The notes under the pieces were generated by a model. That model was not told where the DNA came from, did no database searches, and saw only the letters and a program-made list of their open reading frames with translations. Shown piece after piece: positions 51,181-63,239 of a DNA stretch of 64,000 nucleotides (positions are counted from its first letter, which is position 1; the number at the start of each line of letters is the position of its first letter). A program made the translations under genes and the position numbers. Origin of the DNA: Adiantum capillus-veneris (taxonomy: Eukaryota; Streptophyta; Polypodiopsida; Polypodiales; Pteridaceae); assembly GCA_014529385.2 (NCBI GenBank), contig CM043953.1, positions 109,500,549-109,564,548 of the forward strand, written 5' to 3'.

Positions 51181-51882
51181 TGAAACGGAAAACTCGTCAT
51201 GCAGAATGCTGATGACCCTGTCTTTTAAATCACTTGGCACTTCACTCCAGGTGTTTAGTATGTAGCATCTAAACACCTGAGAGCAAAGACCGCGCATGTG
51301 CAAGATCACCTTCTTGACATCATTATCCAAGATGATTCCGCCACTGAAGTCGATGGAGTAAGGTAAGCCCTCTCGCCGGTGACGCGTGAACTTGGGTGTC
51401 CCGACAGGGGTCTCTAGCGGCATGTCGACGAGGGTACAAACGTTAGATGTCTCCACTGAAGTCTGGGCCCCGAAGCGAGGTGTGTCGACTGGAGTGACTC
51501 CTAGAGGAGTAGCTAGTGGTGTGTAGCCTCTAGGAACGGCCGTCAGGTGCACAAAACTTGGTGTAGATGGCGATGCCGTGGCTGGTGTGGGGGCCAGCAA
51601 AGAAGGGGAGGGTAAAGAGCCTCATCGAACACGAGGCGGTGTCGAGGCATCGACGGCGACATCCCCACAACAACCGCCACCGTCACCATTAGAGCGATGG
51701 TGCCTAGACGAGTGTGAAGATCGTCTTGTCGACACCGAAGCTTCGGAGCGTGCTAAATGCTCCGAAACAGAGGGAGACGCTAAAAGAGTAGGAACACGTG
51801 ATGGTGCTCCAGAGCGATGACGCTCCACATACCACTATCTCTGCTGGGGCGACAAAGAAGAAAGAAACTCCTCATCATCCAT
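51181..51882 (-). pseudogene. CACTA TNPA-like (Transposase_24) gene, N-terminal part
   Basis: Minus strand from ATG 51882: MDDEEFLSSLSPQQR, TAG, then an Arg/Ser-rich stretch (ERHRSGAPSRVPTLLASPSV). After TGA come a Thr/Pro-rich low-complexity linker (TPLATPLGVTPVDTPRFG) and the family core (YILNTWSEVPSDLKDRVISI, LHDEFSVS). T2 interrupts it there; the rest is at 41596-42060. The W..VP...K..I...F pattern is the N-terminal signature of Transposase_24. The two stops are in frame with the rest, so they are point lesions. Confidence 0.65.
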
Positions 51883-51938
51883 ACCTGCATTAAACACACG
51901 AACACTTAAACTTAATATTGAATGAATGGAGAAGAAAA

Positions 51939-51941
<3 letters not shown>

Positions 51942-52037
<96 letters not shown>
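51942..52037. repeat. (GA)n microsatellite
   Basis: About 46 GA units with two interruptions, upstream of the TNPA-like gene. Confidence 0.97.
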
Positions 52038-52101
52038 GACTCATAAAGGGGGAGGGATTCCTATGTAGAGAGATTTCGTTGAATTTTTGTGAATTTTTAA
52101 A

Positions 52102-52347
52102 AGCACTGTGCTCCGGGTGCGGTGGAGACTGAAGCTACATCGCGAAGGTCTGCTCATAGAAGTTGCTTGCACCACCACTAAATCTAATTGATCGGGTGAA
52201 AGAGACGTTGAGAAGCAGTAGTAGTGCTTCTTAGTGTCTCTTTCACCCAATCATCTAGATCTAGTGGTGGGACGAGCAACATCTATATTGAGCAGACCAA
52301 CTTCGTGATTGCAGCTTCAGTCTCCATCCCACTCGGAGCGCAGTGCT
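52102..52347. repeat. Foldback (hairpin) repeat with about 120-bp arms and almost no loop
   Basis: AGCACTGTGCTCCG...GGAGACTGAAGC at the left is the imperfect inverse of GCTTCAGTCTCC...GGAGCGCAGTGCT at the right. Pairing continues to the centre near 52222 (GAAGCAGTAG/TAGTGCTTC). Placed between the two CACTA genes. It could be a MITE or an siRNA/miRNA-like precursor. Confidence 0.8.
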
Positions 52348-52520
52348 CATCGTCCCTGCTTATGAGAACATACCTAGAGCATACGTACATGGAGTGGATG
52401 CAAAGACTATTAAATACAATGACGCAATGACGCATATATCCAAAAATAGACAAAAATCCACGTGAATACAATATACATTATAAAACGGAGCTAAATTGTT
52501 CAAATACAATATTTATGGCT

Positions 52521-55500
52521 TTAAGAGGTCTCTCTCTCATCCTCGAAAATCTCAGCATAACTTCCTATATCTATATAGAGCTCTCCGTTTACATAGATGT
52601 CCTGCATTTCATTTTGTAGATCCTCTACATGCACCCCATAGAGAGTAGCAGCTTGATGCTCATCTGGCACCGCCTCAGCGGCTTCTAACTGAGCATCTTC
52701 TCCGATCTGCTCCATTGATACTGCTGTGATTGGCACATGGTAGCCTTCATATGTCCGTGCACTACAAGGGGCTACCTCTATGATGTACCACCAGTTTGAT
52801 GCAGACTTTGTAGGATGAAATATCACCTGCCAGAGCCACATAACTTACATGAGAGCTTCCATGCACATAACTTCTAAAATTGGATGTTAGCTATATACAT
52901 ACTTACTTGTTCACAATGCTCGGGTAGTATGAAGTGTCTCTTAGGTCAGTCCATTTCTTAGTTGAACCACCTCAAGAAAACCAGACTCTCCTCTACGCAT
53001 AGTAGCGTTACGACCCTCCATGATTATCTTGAACCATTGCACATCGAACAAGTCTACAAAAAATACTCTATAATCGATCCTCAAAATCTCTTGAAGCGTG
53101 CCGAAGTAAGTGAGTTTCACCACCACAGGATCTGCATCAAAGGACCGTCGTCAACTAAACTGTTCAAATTTTGCCATGATTCCATAATCTTGAGTAAAAT
53201 GCTATTTGTCGATCTGTTCCACCCTAAAATGTCGACCTTTACACTATGCTGTTGTATATGACTTATACTATAACCAACAAAGATTATGAGTGGCCGTTTA
53301 AACATCTAGAAATTCACTAGTCGTACATTGCAAACTTACCTTGGTCGCACAACCTCGAGAGTAATCCCACTCCTCCTCAGTCACTTGTTCGCCGCAGTGT
53401 TGTGCGCTTTTCAATTGGTTGTGCAACCATCTTAAACTCATGAAGGTTGGTAGGCTCTCCAGACCCTTCGGATAGTGCATCGGTGATCGTCTTCCCCATC
53501 TCCACTCGATTCGTGCCCTTTGTTGCTCTTGCTTTGCATCCTCATATTGTGAAATCCACTTTTGCATCATTGGATTGTGAAGTATGCAAAATCAGTTGAT
53601 TTTAGCCTCTAGATGTTCCATCATCTTCTTCTCAACACTGAGATTGCATATGACAATCCCAGATATGCGCTCATCATCTATGGTTCACCATAGCGTGTCT
53701 CGGGCTTTATCAAATCCGTCTAGCGACTCTGCAATGTACACTAGGGACTCTGATACCAGCGAACCTTCTGCCATGATACCCTCCGCACGTGCCTTCTTAC
53801 GCACATATCCCTTGAGCGTTTTCATGAAACGTTCTAAAAAGAACATCCATCTGGAATATACTGTGTCAGCTATTTCCACCTCATTAACTATGTAAACAAG
53901 AAGATGCACCTGAATGGTTAGCATGGTAGTAGGAAAGTGTTTCTCAAACATGCACACAACCTCCGCAACGTTTAGTTTGGCGAATGGTATGGAGTCTATG
54001 TTGATCTCTTTTTGTGAGATCCATTGCACCAACTTCGCAAGTTTGTAGATTGTGTTACGGACGTCAAGAGACAAACATCCCTCAATGGCCACCGGTAAAA
54101 TAAACTGCAAAACACATGCAGCAATTTGTTACACAATTCCCACTATGATATATTCCACTAGAACATACCTGACACATTTTATGCTAGTCGTGTGACTTCA
54201 AACCGGTAAGCTTTCCTTCTTTAGTAAAACATGTTCGGAGCGAGTGCATTACGCCACTGGGGGTCCGCAAAGATCGAATGGCCTCTTTTACTTTGTGTTC
54301 TTGGGCTCCTGTGAAAATCCATGGCACTTTAGGGAGTTTTGTCGATCCATCGGATGCTGTCTACGGCCAATATTGCTCCATATGATCCACATTTCTAAGG
54401 TCAACCTTGGCTCCCAAAGTATCTTTCTTGCCGGTCAGATGGTCCCATAGCAGATTACCCACATTCTTGAATATGTGCATTGGATCGAGCAAGTGATTGA
54501 TCATGAGTCGGGGCCAGTATGGTAACTCGTACCATAGAGAGAGTCTCTTTATCCCTGGGGGCAAACTATCATCACACATCTCCTTCTGCTCTAACCATGC
54601 TTGTGCAGTCATCCTCGGTGGCTCTCTTCGCAAAAAGCCGTTGCGTAACACATGATTCTCTGGAAGATACGCTTGATGACCTTGTTAGATTTGCTTCTTC
54701 AATCAGGGCACCCGACATGCATTCAATCTAGGTCCACATGTGACACATGCTCTGTATCCACTTTTTTGAAGCCCTGCATGTATACACATGATAATAGATA
54801 AGCTTGAGAAAAACCAAGATATACAGTGTTTGAGCTTAAGTGTAAATAACCTGATCATTTTGTTAGTCCGGGATAGTCATGCATGGTCCACATTAGAATG
54901 CCTCTAATCAAAGCATTCTGTCAACCTGTGTATCGGCTCATATCCACCACTTCTATGCCAATCCACAATTTTTTAGCTCTTCCAATAGTGGACGAAGGTA
55001 CACATCCATATTCTTCACTTTATACCGCCCCGGCACAATCAAGCTTAGCCATAGATTCCCCTTCTTCGTAGTCAACCACGGGGGAATGTTGTAGTTGCGA
55101 TGACAACGGGGCATACACTGTAAGATGTTGATCCTTGACCAAATGGATTTATGTCATCCATAGCCAGGCCTAGGTGCAAATTTGGAGCTTCCGTGGAAAA
55201 ATATGACCATGTTTCATCTATATGTTTCCAGGCTGCGCTATCTGCAGGAATCAGTAGCACACCATCCGAAGATTTATTCTCCTCAGGCCATGATGCTAGG
55301 GCGGCCATGGACTTACATTCAAAGAAATTCTTGGTGCGAGGAAGGAGAGAAAAATGTCGCAAAACCTTTTGTGGAATTTTTGTTCCATGGAGACCTATTC
55401 GATATCTCTCGGAATCACATTTCGGACACTTCTCCATGTCTATGTATTCCCCTTTGAAAAGAATGCAGTCGTTAGGACAAGCGTGGATCGAATTGTAATC

Positions 55501-56219
55501 CATCCCCAAGTTTTGTAAAATCTTTCTTGCTTCCTCTCTGGAATATGGCATCACATTATTAGCTGGTAGTATGTGCTCTTTGAGCAATCTACACAACAAA
55601 AAGATACGGTACAATTGTGTAAAAATCTATCAGATCATTATACATCTAGAGTTTTTTATTAAAGTAAACACATTATAATAGATCAACTAAAAAGCGTTGT
55701 GATGCTAGTGTCACTCCATCCAAACTTTGTTTGCATGTTGAGAAGAACCAGGAGCGCCTTCAATCTAGACACACGTGCTCCATCATACAATGGCGTATCG
55801 GCTTCACTTTTCATATCATCATAGATAAGACTTTCTGAATCCAAGATCGTCTCAATCATTTCATCGATCTTGGGCTCAAACATTGCCTCGTTGGGAATGT
55901 GGCTGCATGATCATCCCCAGAGCTGTCAGAGGCTACATCTTGTGGCCTCACATATGCTGCTTGACCAAAGCGCCTGTGAACACGTCTATTGGGTTGCAAG
56001 ATTGCTGCCTGTTGGCCAGCGTCAGAGTCCGACGAGTTATAATTGGCAACAACTCAATCTATAATAGATGGATCGAACTCGCCAAATTCGCGAACGTGCT
56101 GCAAAGAAATGCATCTTGTCCGTCGCATAGCATGCTTGCATTGATTACAAGGACATAAGATCCTTTGTTGAGAGATAGGTGTTTCGGTTGGATGGCGACA
56201 CATCCTCGTCACTACTCAT
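52521..56219 (-). pseudogene. tnp2: CACTA transposase tnp2, decayed multi-exon
   Basis: Minus strand, in order. An N-terminal zinc region (RILCPCNQCKHAMRR, about 56160) comes first. Then LYDGARVSRLKALLVLLNMQ (55.8 kb), and YSREEARKILQNLGMDYNSI followed by IHACPNDCILFKGEYIDMEKC with CPKCDSERYR (55.5 kb). The Transposase_21 core follows: LGLAMDDINPFGQGSTSYSV, NMDVYLRPLLEELK, MWTMHDYPGLTK and YWPRLMINHLLDPMHIFKNV. After it come a DUF4218-like part (53685-54110; MQFILPVAIEGCLSLDVRNT) and a DUF4216-like part (YRVFFVDLFDVQW, SNWWYIIEV; 52521-53126). This is the standard tnp2 layout. Frame breaks and stops occur around 56050, 55900, 55080 and 54950. Some gaps are introns. The protein would cut and join CACTA ends. 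Confidence 0.85.
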
Positions 56220-56284
56220 AATGAGGGTAAAAAACTTATAACCTGGACAACAAATTTATTCTTGTATTGGCATTCTCCGTCTCT

Positions 56285-56320
<36 letters not shown>

Positions 56321-56911
56321 TTCACATTGTAAACTACTTCACATTCTCTAATCATGTCCAATCCCCACACACCTCGGTGTAGAGGTACACGGAGATCAGA
56401 ACCATCGGGTTATAATCTCGTCTTTATTGGTTATAATCTCCTCTTTATTGGTCAATGCCTAATATTTGTGGGTACACAAAATCTACACGCCTACATCTAC
56501 ATGATAGTGCATGTAGTGGACAAAACCCCTTTGTCTCTTCTCTAGCTGTAGAATTTTGTAGCATTTGAACATCTTTTCACATTAGATCTTTGTTCGAGGG
56601 ATTACTTAACACATTACATGTTGGCCTCCAATCTGAGTATCATGCCGTTCAAAGCTTTCCAGCTTAAGGTCGCATCCGTAGAGAGGAAGAGATGGATCAC
56701 CGTTAATCTAACTCTAATTTTTTTACCTTAATCTTGAAGGTAGACTCTAATATAAAAACTTAATCCAAAATCTAATCTTAAATCTAACCTAATTGAACAT
56801 GTGGTGATTCGCTCCATTGAAGGGTTAAAGCATACAAATGGGGCTACTAGCTATGTAGATGTGAATGGGCCTCGCTTCATAACATAATTTTAAATTTCAA
56901 ATTCGTCGTTT

Positions 56912-56958
<47 letters not shown>

Positions 56959-57560
56959 AGTTGTTTCGGTCAGTAATTATGTCTTCTTGTCTCCTTGCTG
57001 ACTAACCTGCGTTATGTATCATGCTTCTTAACTGCACATGATAATGGGAATCTTGAGGTCCGCGGCCCCATCTCTAGTCAAAGGATGCAACTTGAAAGTT
57101 GTCAAGGTGCGATCCCTCCAAAAGATGCAGAAGCCAATGCAGGTAGTAGTAGTCGAACATGCAGGTGGAATTGCTGGTTTGCATGGTCCATCGAACATAA
57201 ATCTAGATCTAATTTAATCTTAAACTCAAAATAAACCTAAATCTAATTTAATCTAATGTAAATTTAAATCTAACATAAATAAACCTAAATCTAATCTAAC
57301 GTGACTCTAACTCAAAATAAACTTTAATTTAATCTAATCTAACCTGAATAAACCTAAATCTAATCTAACATAAATCTAAATCTAACATAATCTTAAACTT
57401 AACATAAGCATAAATCTAAATGTAATCTAACCTAATCTAATTTAAATTTTAACATAATCTCTTTCTCTCTTTGTTTTCTCCCCTTACCTCTCTCTTTCGT
57501 CTTCTCCCCCGCTCTCTCTCTTTCTTTGGTTTTTTATTCTCTCTCTCTTTCTCTTTGTTC
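56220..57560. other. CACTA interior with CT tracts and CTAAATCTAAT-like short repeats
   Basis: CT tracts lie at 56289-56317 and 56911-56955. At about 56700-56810 and 57195-57460 the words AAACCTAAATCTAATCTAA recur in degenerate form. They resemble but do not match plant telomere repeat (TTTAGGG). No gene is supported. Confidence 0.6.
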
Positions 57561-58030
57561 AACAGGTCTTCAGTTCAACTCCTCGTCGGCTAGATCTTTA
57601 AGGTCTCTTGGGATAGTTTCCTACGATGTTAAAACTCTCTTCTTCTCGGGTGCGTGTGTGTGTGGGTGTGCGTGTGTGCCAATAAAAAGAGGAAAATGGT
57701 ATAACCTTTCTATCACCCAAGTGTGGTAGATTGGTTATGCCATTTCCCTCTTGAATAATAGGTCTTGAGTTCAACTCCTTGTCGACTAGATCTTTAAGGT
57801 CTCTTGGGATAGTTTCCTATGACGTTAAAACTCTCTTCTTCTCGGGTGTGTGGGTGTGTGTGTGTGTGCCAATAAAAAGAGGAAAATGGTATAACCTTTC
57901 TATCGCCCAAGTGTGGTAGATTGGATATGCCATTTCCCTCTTGAATAACAGGTCTTGAGTTCAACTCCTTGTCGGCTAGATCTTTAAGGTCTCTTGGGAT
58001 AGTTTCCTACGACGTTAAAACTCTCTTCTT
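57561..58030 (+). repeat. Tandem tRNA-derived SINE-like repeats (about 190-bp period)
   Basis: Box-A-like TGGTAGATTGG (57724-57734; again 57914-57924) and box-B-like GTTCAACTCC (57769-57778; again 57959-57968) are correctly spaced for an RNA polymerase III promoter. Each is followed by TAAGGTCTCTTGGGATAGTTTCCTA and GTTAAAACTCTCTTCTTCT. A 5'-truncated copy starts at about 57561. A reverse copy is at 38866-38940, so this is a dispersed family. No acceptor stem or CCA is apparent. Confidence 0.65.
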
Positions 58031-59689
58031 CTTCTTCTTGTTCTTCTCTCTTCTCTCTCTCTCTCTCTCTATACTTGGTATCAACAGGATTTGATCTACC
58101 ACATCCTACCTCTGGCTTGGTCTAACACTAGCTTAACCTCTGAACTGATTCATTATATGTTACATCTGGAGAATGGATGGCCGTATCTCTTCATCTCTCT
58201 TTGTATATCTCTCTTTCCTTCTCCTTTTTTATATTTTATAAAACTATGCTTTTAAAACTACCAGGTAATGACCCTATGGCACTCGGCTTCCCTCTCCCTC
58301 TTTCAAAGCTTGGGATAACTATAATATCCTCATGAGGATTTAGGTCATGTAAGTATTTGTATGCTACCATGTGGTAACTCTTTACCGTGGGAACATGTTT
58401 TGGCCATAAGGTGAATGAAACCCATAATTTTTGGGCGCCAGCTATATTTGGGTCGTGTACTATTGGGGAAAGGTCCCTAATCATCACTTGAAGGCACAGC
58501 GCGGCGTGACAAGAAATCAGAGTTTCTCTGCGGGATGTTGCAGACGCCGCTTTCTATCTTTGGGGTGCATGCAACTAGCACCGCCCCTGCACGGGTGGGT
58601 GGGCATTCGAATGTGACGCCAGACTCCATGTTCTCGTGAGCGGGCTCCATGGCTGGAGACGGGAGACTGCAAGGCTTGACACTACCTTATAAAGGTGAGC
58701 ATAACACTCACTTAGCTGCCATTGAGAAAAGGATATTCTGTTCTTTCATGTTTTTGCATACATTGAGTGGGTAAGGGTGGGAGAGGTTTCACCTTGTCTT
58801 TTTCAATATTTTTGCACACACTATACCGTGAGTGAGAGGATTCATCTCTGCAAGTCTTTTGGTGATGGCTCCCAACAAAAAATCACTCGCCAAATCTACA
58901 GAGGTACCTTGTGTGATTCTAATACTAAATGGCACTTTGGGTATGGTTTGCTTTTGTATAACAGACTGAAATGATGGTTTTTCTGCTGGGTATTTCACTG
59001 CTGTTGATTACACCATTTTCGGTTTGAACTATGAAAAATAATTTATATGCTCTTGCAATTTCTAATGGGGAACTTAGAAGCTTTTGGCAATATCTGGTAA
59101 TGATAAGTCTAATCAGTGGTTTCGGATTGATGCACGGATCATTGTATCCACTATGGAGTAATGTTTGAGACAAAGAGTAGTCGCGGGCTGTTGGACTGCT
59201 CTTCTATCTGAGATTGAGGAGTTGGGCTTGACTTACCTTGACTCTTTCCAATATCTGGTAGTGGGGTGTATAATCAGTGGTTGGACTAAGGTTGATTGTT
59301 TGACTGTGTGATGATCCTTGCCGATGTTTTGATATATGAGAGGGGGAGATATCCTATGTTGGTCTAGACTGGGTTTTTCTTGACCGACTGGTTTGCTGTA
59401 CATTCACTGTTGACCGAATTTTTGGGATTGATATACCTTGACTCTTGGCACTATATGGTGGTCTCGGGCTGTTAGACTGCTCTTTTCTCTCAGTTTGAGG
59501 GGTTGGGCTTGGTATACCTTAACTCTTAGCAATATCTGGTAATGTTGTGTGTAATCAGGGGTTGGACTGAGATTAACTGTTTGACTTTGTGAGGATCCTT
59601 GACAATGATTGATATATATAAAGGTAAGCTATCTTATGCTGGTCTTGACTGGTTTTTTTGCCGACTAGTTTTTGCTAAATCTTGTCAAT
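58031..59689. other. CACTA right half, no gene identified
   Basis: Non-coding in appearance. Diverged forerunners of the 322-bp array (GGCAATATCTGGTAATG, GGTTGGACT) occur from about 59080. A short GC-rich stretch lies at 58500-58670. Confidence 0.4.
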
Positions 59690-60475
59690 ATCTGATGGTG
59701 ATATAGTGATAGGGTGACTGGTTTTTCGGACCGGAGTAGTGATGAATTAAACTGTTGCCTAGACTGAATGGCTGGTGGTAAAAGGTTCTTCTTTCTGTTG
59801 ATTATGGTCTCGGATCATGTTCGACTTTGTGAGGTTCCTTGCCGATGACTGATATATGTAAAGGTAAGCTATCCTATGCTGGTCTAGACTATCTGATTAT
59901 GTTCGACTATGTGAGGATCCTTGCGGAGGGATGGGATATATAAAGGTAAGATATTCTTTGCTGGTCTTGACTGTTTTTTTGGCCGATTGGTTTTTGCCGA
60001 CTCTTGGCACTATCTGGTAGTGGTATATTGGATAGAATGACTGGATTTTTTGATTGGATTGCTGTGAATTAAACTGCCACCTAGATTGAATGGCTGGTGG
60101 TAAAAGGTTCTTCTTTTTGCTGATCATGGTCTCAGATCATATTCGACTTTGTGAGGATCCTTGCCGATGACTGACATATGCAAGGGTAAGCTATCCTATG
60201 TTGGTCTAGGCTATCTGATTATGTTCAACTTTGTGAGGATCCGTGCCAATGATTGATATATATAAAGGTAAGATATCCCTTGTTGGTCCTGGCTGGTCTT
60301 TTTTTTCCGATTGGTTTTTGCCAACTCTTGGCACTATCTAGTAGTGGTATATTGGATAAGATGACTGGATTTTTGACTGGATTTCTGGTGAATTAAACTG
60401 CTGCCTAGACTGAATCGTTGGTGGTAAAAGGTTCTTCTTTCTGCTGATTATGGTCTCAGATCATTACTATGGGTT
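59690..60475. repeat. Tandem repeat of about 322-327 bp
   Basis: CTGGTGGTAAAAGGTTCTTC occurs at about 59770, 60090 and 60417. Each is followed by a TGGTCTC(G/A)GATCAT segment, and the first two also by GACTTTGTGAGG.TCC.TGCCGATGACTGA. There are nearly 2.5 units plus degenerate flanks. Confidence 0.75.
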
Positions 60476-61397
60476 TTTTTGAAGAGAAGCTGTGACTCAA
60501 AGATTGCTATAACTCACTAAAATAGGTTCTCTGAAATCTTTTTGATGGTGGAAATACTGGTAGAGGAGGACAACCATGCCCATGATTGTTTAATCTGATT
60601 GAAAAACACTAAAACCTGACTTCACAGTAACATAAGAAACAATTGGTATAGTTGGAATACTGTTCTGGGATATAAAAACTTCACTTAAAAGTACGGAAGG
60701 AAAGAACTAAACTTGAACTAAAACTGGAAAGTTTTTTCAAAATTTTATTCTAGATTCTGGAAATAAAATATTACTAATCACTTTAAACTTTAGCAGCATG
60801 ATTTTTCTTTTTTTGATACCTTGGTGACATGGATGACAACTAGGTCCACAGTTACCTGCAATGTTGTTTGGAAGCTAACTAATGGTATGTTTTCTTACTG
60901 TCGATGCAGGGAAGGGTGTCCTCTCCTTGGCTATTGATTTAGAAGATGAAGTGTTGTACTTGTAACTATTGGACTATAACAGGACCATCCTACCCTTTAA
61001 TGGCCTATTACTATGATGTATTTTCTTTGGATAAACTATCGAAAGAAATACATGACTTTGTACTTTATCTATAGGCCAAGGTCTTTGTAGAATGTCTCAT
61101 GTGTTATGTCTATTGTTAATAGTTAAAAATCTCTCTCTCTCTCTCTCTTCCTCTCTCAATGTATGTGTGTATGCATTCTTTGTTTATGCATGTGTGTGCG
61201 TGTGTTTTTTGTTTATGCATGTGCTCTCTCTCTCTCTCTCAAAAACTTAATGTGTGTGTGTCAGAGAGAGAGAGAGAGGGAGAGAGAGAGAAAGAGAGGA
61301 AGGGAACATGAGAGAGAGGAGAGGGAAGGAGCATACCTGTCTCTCCTTCCTCTCCTCGTGTACATGTGTGTGTGTGTGTGTGTGTGTGGAGAAGAAA
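60476..61397. other. CACTA right half, possible non-coding exon and microsatellites
   Basis: A CTGTCGATGCAG acceptor-like site at about 60910 precedes a short open stretch (GKGVLSLAIDLEDEVLYL, stop). An exon is possible but not supported otherwise. CT, GA and GT tracts begin at about 61131. Confidence 0.35.
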
Positions 61398-61535
61398 GAG
61401 AGAGAGAGAGGGAGAGCGCGGGTTACCTTTGCTTGCTTGAGCGTCGAAAACTCAGATATGAGATCTGAGTTTAAGAAAGAGAGAGAGAGGGAGAGCGCGG
61501 GTTACCTTTGCTTGCTTGAGCGTCGAAAACTCATA
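61398..61535. repeat. Two-copy direct repeat, about 72 bp
   Basis: GAGAGAGGGAGAGCGCGGGT, then TTACCTTTGCTTGCTTGAGC and GTCGAAAACTCA, occurs twice (61403 and 61476 onward). The copies differ as CAGATATGAG and TATCTGAG at their ends. Confidence 0.8.
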
Positions 61536-61559
61536 TCTGAGATCTGAGTTTTCGGGCGC

Positions 61560-61694
61560 TCTCGGTTTATTTTTTTACCCCTGTCGGCGTCACTAAGTTA
61601 CAAATAAACTAGTGACGCCCATAGCAACGCCGTGGATTTTCACTTTTAAGCGTCACACTGTGAGCGTTGCTAATGTGAAGTACCTCTTGTAGTG
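61560..61694. repeat. CACTA right subterminal repeats and terminal inverted repeat
   Basis: GCGTCACT, GTGACGCC, AGCAACGCC, AGCGTCAC and AGCGTTGC crowd the last 130 bp. The end is CCTCTTGTAGTG followed by the duplicated ATA. Confidence 0.85.
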
Positions 61695-61697
61695 ATA

Positions 61698-61718
61698 CAA
61701 CATTGCGTACACGTGCGC

Positions 61719-61765
<47 letters not shown>

Positions 61766-63239
61766 CTTGGAAGAGAAGAAAATGCTAAAAAGGAGAATAA
61801 GTTGAAGAGAAACACCACTTTATATATGGACACAAAAGGTCTTTTGACTTTCCACGTTCATATGCCTTTTGAATTTCCACCTTCATAGACTTTCCGTTTT
61901 CATTTGTCTCTTCATTTCCTAAACTCACCCTTCACTTATGTACTTAATATGTTTTGAAAGAATTTTTATTTTTTTGAGATTGGGGAGACCTAATCGCCTC
62001 CCTTTTGAAGTTATTCAATTACAAAAATTGGGTAGCCCCGTAGAAGATAAGTAAGTATGTCATTCTGTGCCTTAAACAAGAAGGTTTTAGGACTAAGAAA
62101 ATCCCTCTTCTTTGATGTGTCATGATAGATTAATTGCTAGGCATGTGTAAGAATAGATGAGAGAGAAAGAAAGATGGAGATCAAAGAGAGTTTTTTGATG
62201 AGCCTAAGCATGCCCTAGGTTCTTAGGCATGCTCTGTGCACATGCGCGTGCACAAACACACACACTTGGTCACTTTACTGTGCTTGGGATGCTTCATCTT
62301 GGATTGACACACATTTCACCCCTGCTTTGGTCTCAATGGTAGGATTTGAAAGTGGTTTGGGTGGGAAACTAGCCTTGGTTAAGGCGGCCTGTATATTTTT
62401 TTTCCCTTTTTTTAAAAACCAAACCCTTGGAGGGTTTATGTTTTTGCTATACCCAAGCACAATATACTGATTATCACGTCCTTTTACTCTCCTCTCCTCT
62501 CTCCTCTCTCCCCCTTCCTCCCAATGTCGAATTTCCGCTTGGCTTGATGGGCTGCCCCTCAAAGATTGCTTAGCTATGCTCCCTTGAAGCCTATGTGGAT
62601 GAGTGATTTGAGGGATATGGAGCACTTATCAAGGATGGTTTTGATTCATCATGGTGATGCTACCTGCTACATTGATCTCAAAGAAGCTGTGGTTTAACTC
62701 CATTGGCGGGTTGCCTACTTAACCAAAGAGGAAACATTTTTCTATGCCCTCACTTAGCTGTGTGTGCATTACATAGTTTTTCATCTAAAGGAAAGTTAGA
62801 GTTATGTCTTCTTGGAAAGTGAGATAAGTGGTGCGATGGTCATTTACACTATTGAGTGATATGGTATCCCTTCCTAAAGCTTCAAAGTTTGGAGATGGTT
62901 GAACATAATAATGCATCACAGATTGGTGCTGATTTTTTGTTTGTAAGAGAAACATACATATTGGTTCTTTATTCTATTTTTTGATTTCTACTGTGTCAGG
63001 TATTGCCGATTTGTTACCCTTAAACTATGTGGGGTTTTGCATGATATCTTTTAACTATTTAAGCTAGAAGTATTTGGGGGCTTAACCTGTAGTTCTTTAA
63101 AGATTAGCAATAGATTCTGCTTAATAAAATATTGGTGTGGTAAATGATTGTTTATCTCATTATTTTACTGTACAATTTTATGCATTGCATGACCTGCTCT
63201 TTATTATAAGTTTACATTGTAATGTTTGGCATATTTAGG
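61698..63239. other. Unassigned right flank
   Basis: A GA tract lies at 61721-61760. A LINE-tail-like stretch lies near 61965-62050. No gene is recognised; the frame at 62275-62625 has no motif. Confidence 0.4.

Larger units (their letters stand above)
40761..61694. mobile_element. Complete CACTA (En/Spm) transposon, 20.9 kb, with T2 nested inside
   Basis: The left end reads CACTCCAAGAGGT and the right end, inverted, CACTACAAGAGGT. Both are flanked by ATA (40758-40760 and 61695-61697), the 3-bp duplication typical of the superfamily. Subterminal motifs built on (A)GCGACG/GCGTC(G/A)C crowd both ends. Inside, on the minus strand, are tnp2 (52521-56219) and a TNPA-like Transposase_24 gene (41596-51882) interrupted by T2. 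Without T2 the element would be about 11.8 kb. The left terminal CACTC carries one change from CACTA. Both genes are broken. Confidence 0.85.

Noticed and set aside
52755-52768. GCACTACAAGG inside tnp2 as a transposon end
   Set aside because: It lies within coding sequence (PCSARTYEG on the minus strand) and has no partner or duplication.
57195-57460. Interstitial telomere repeat
   Set aside because: The words are CTAAATCTAAT and similar, not CCCTAAA; the match is only superficial.
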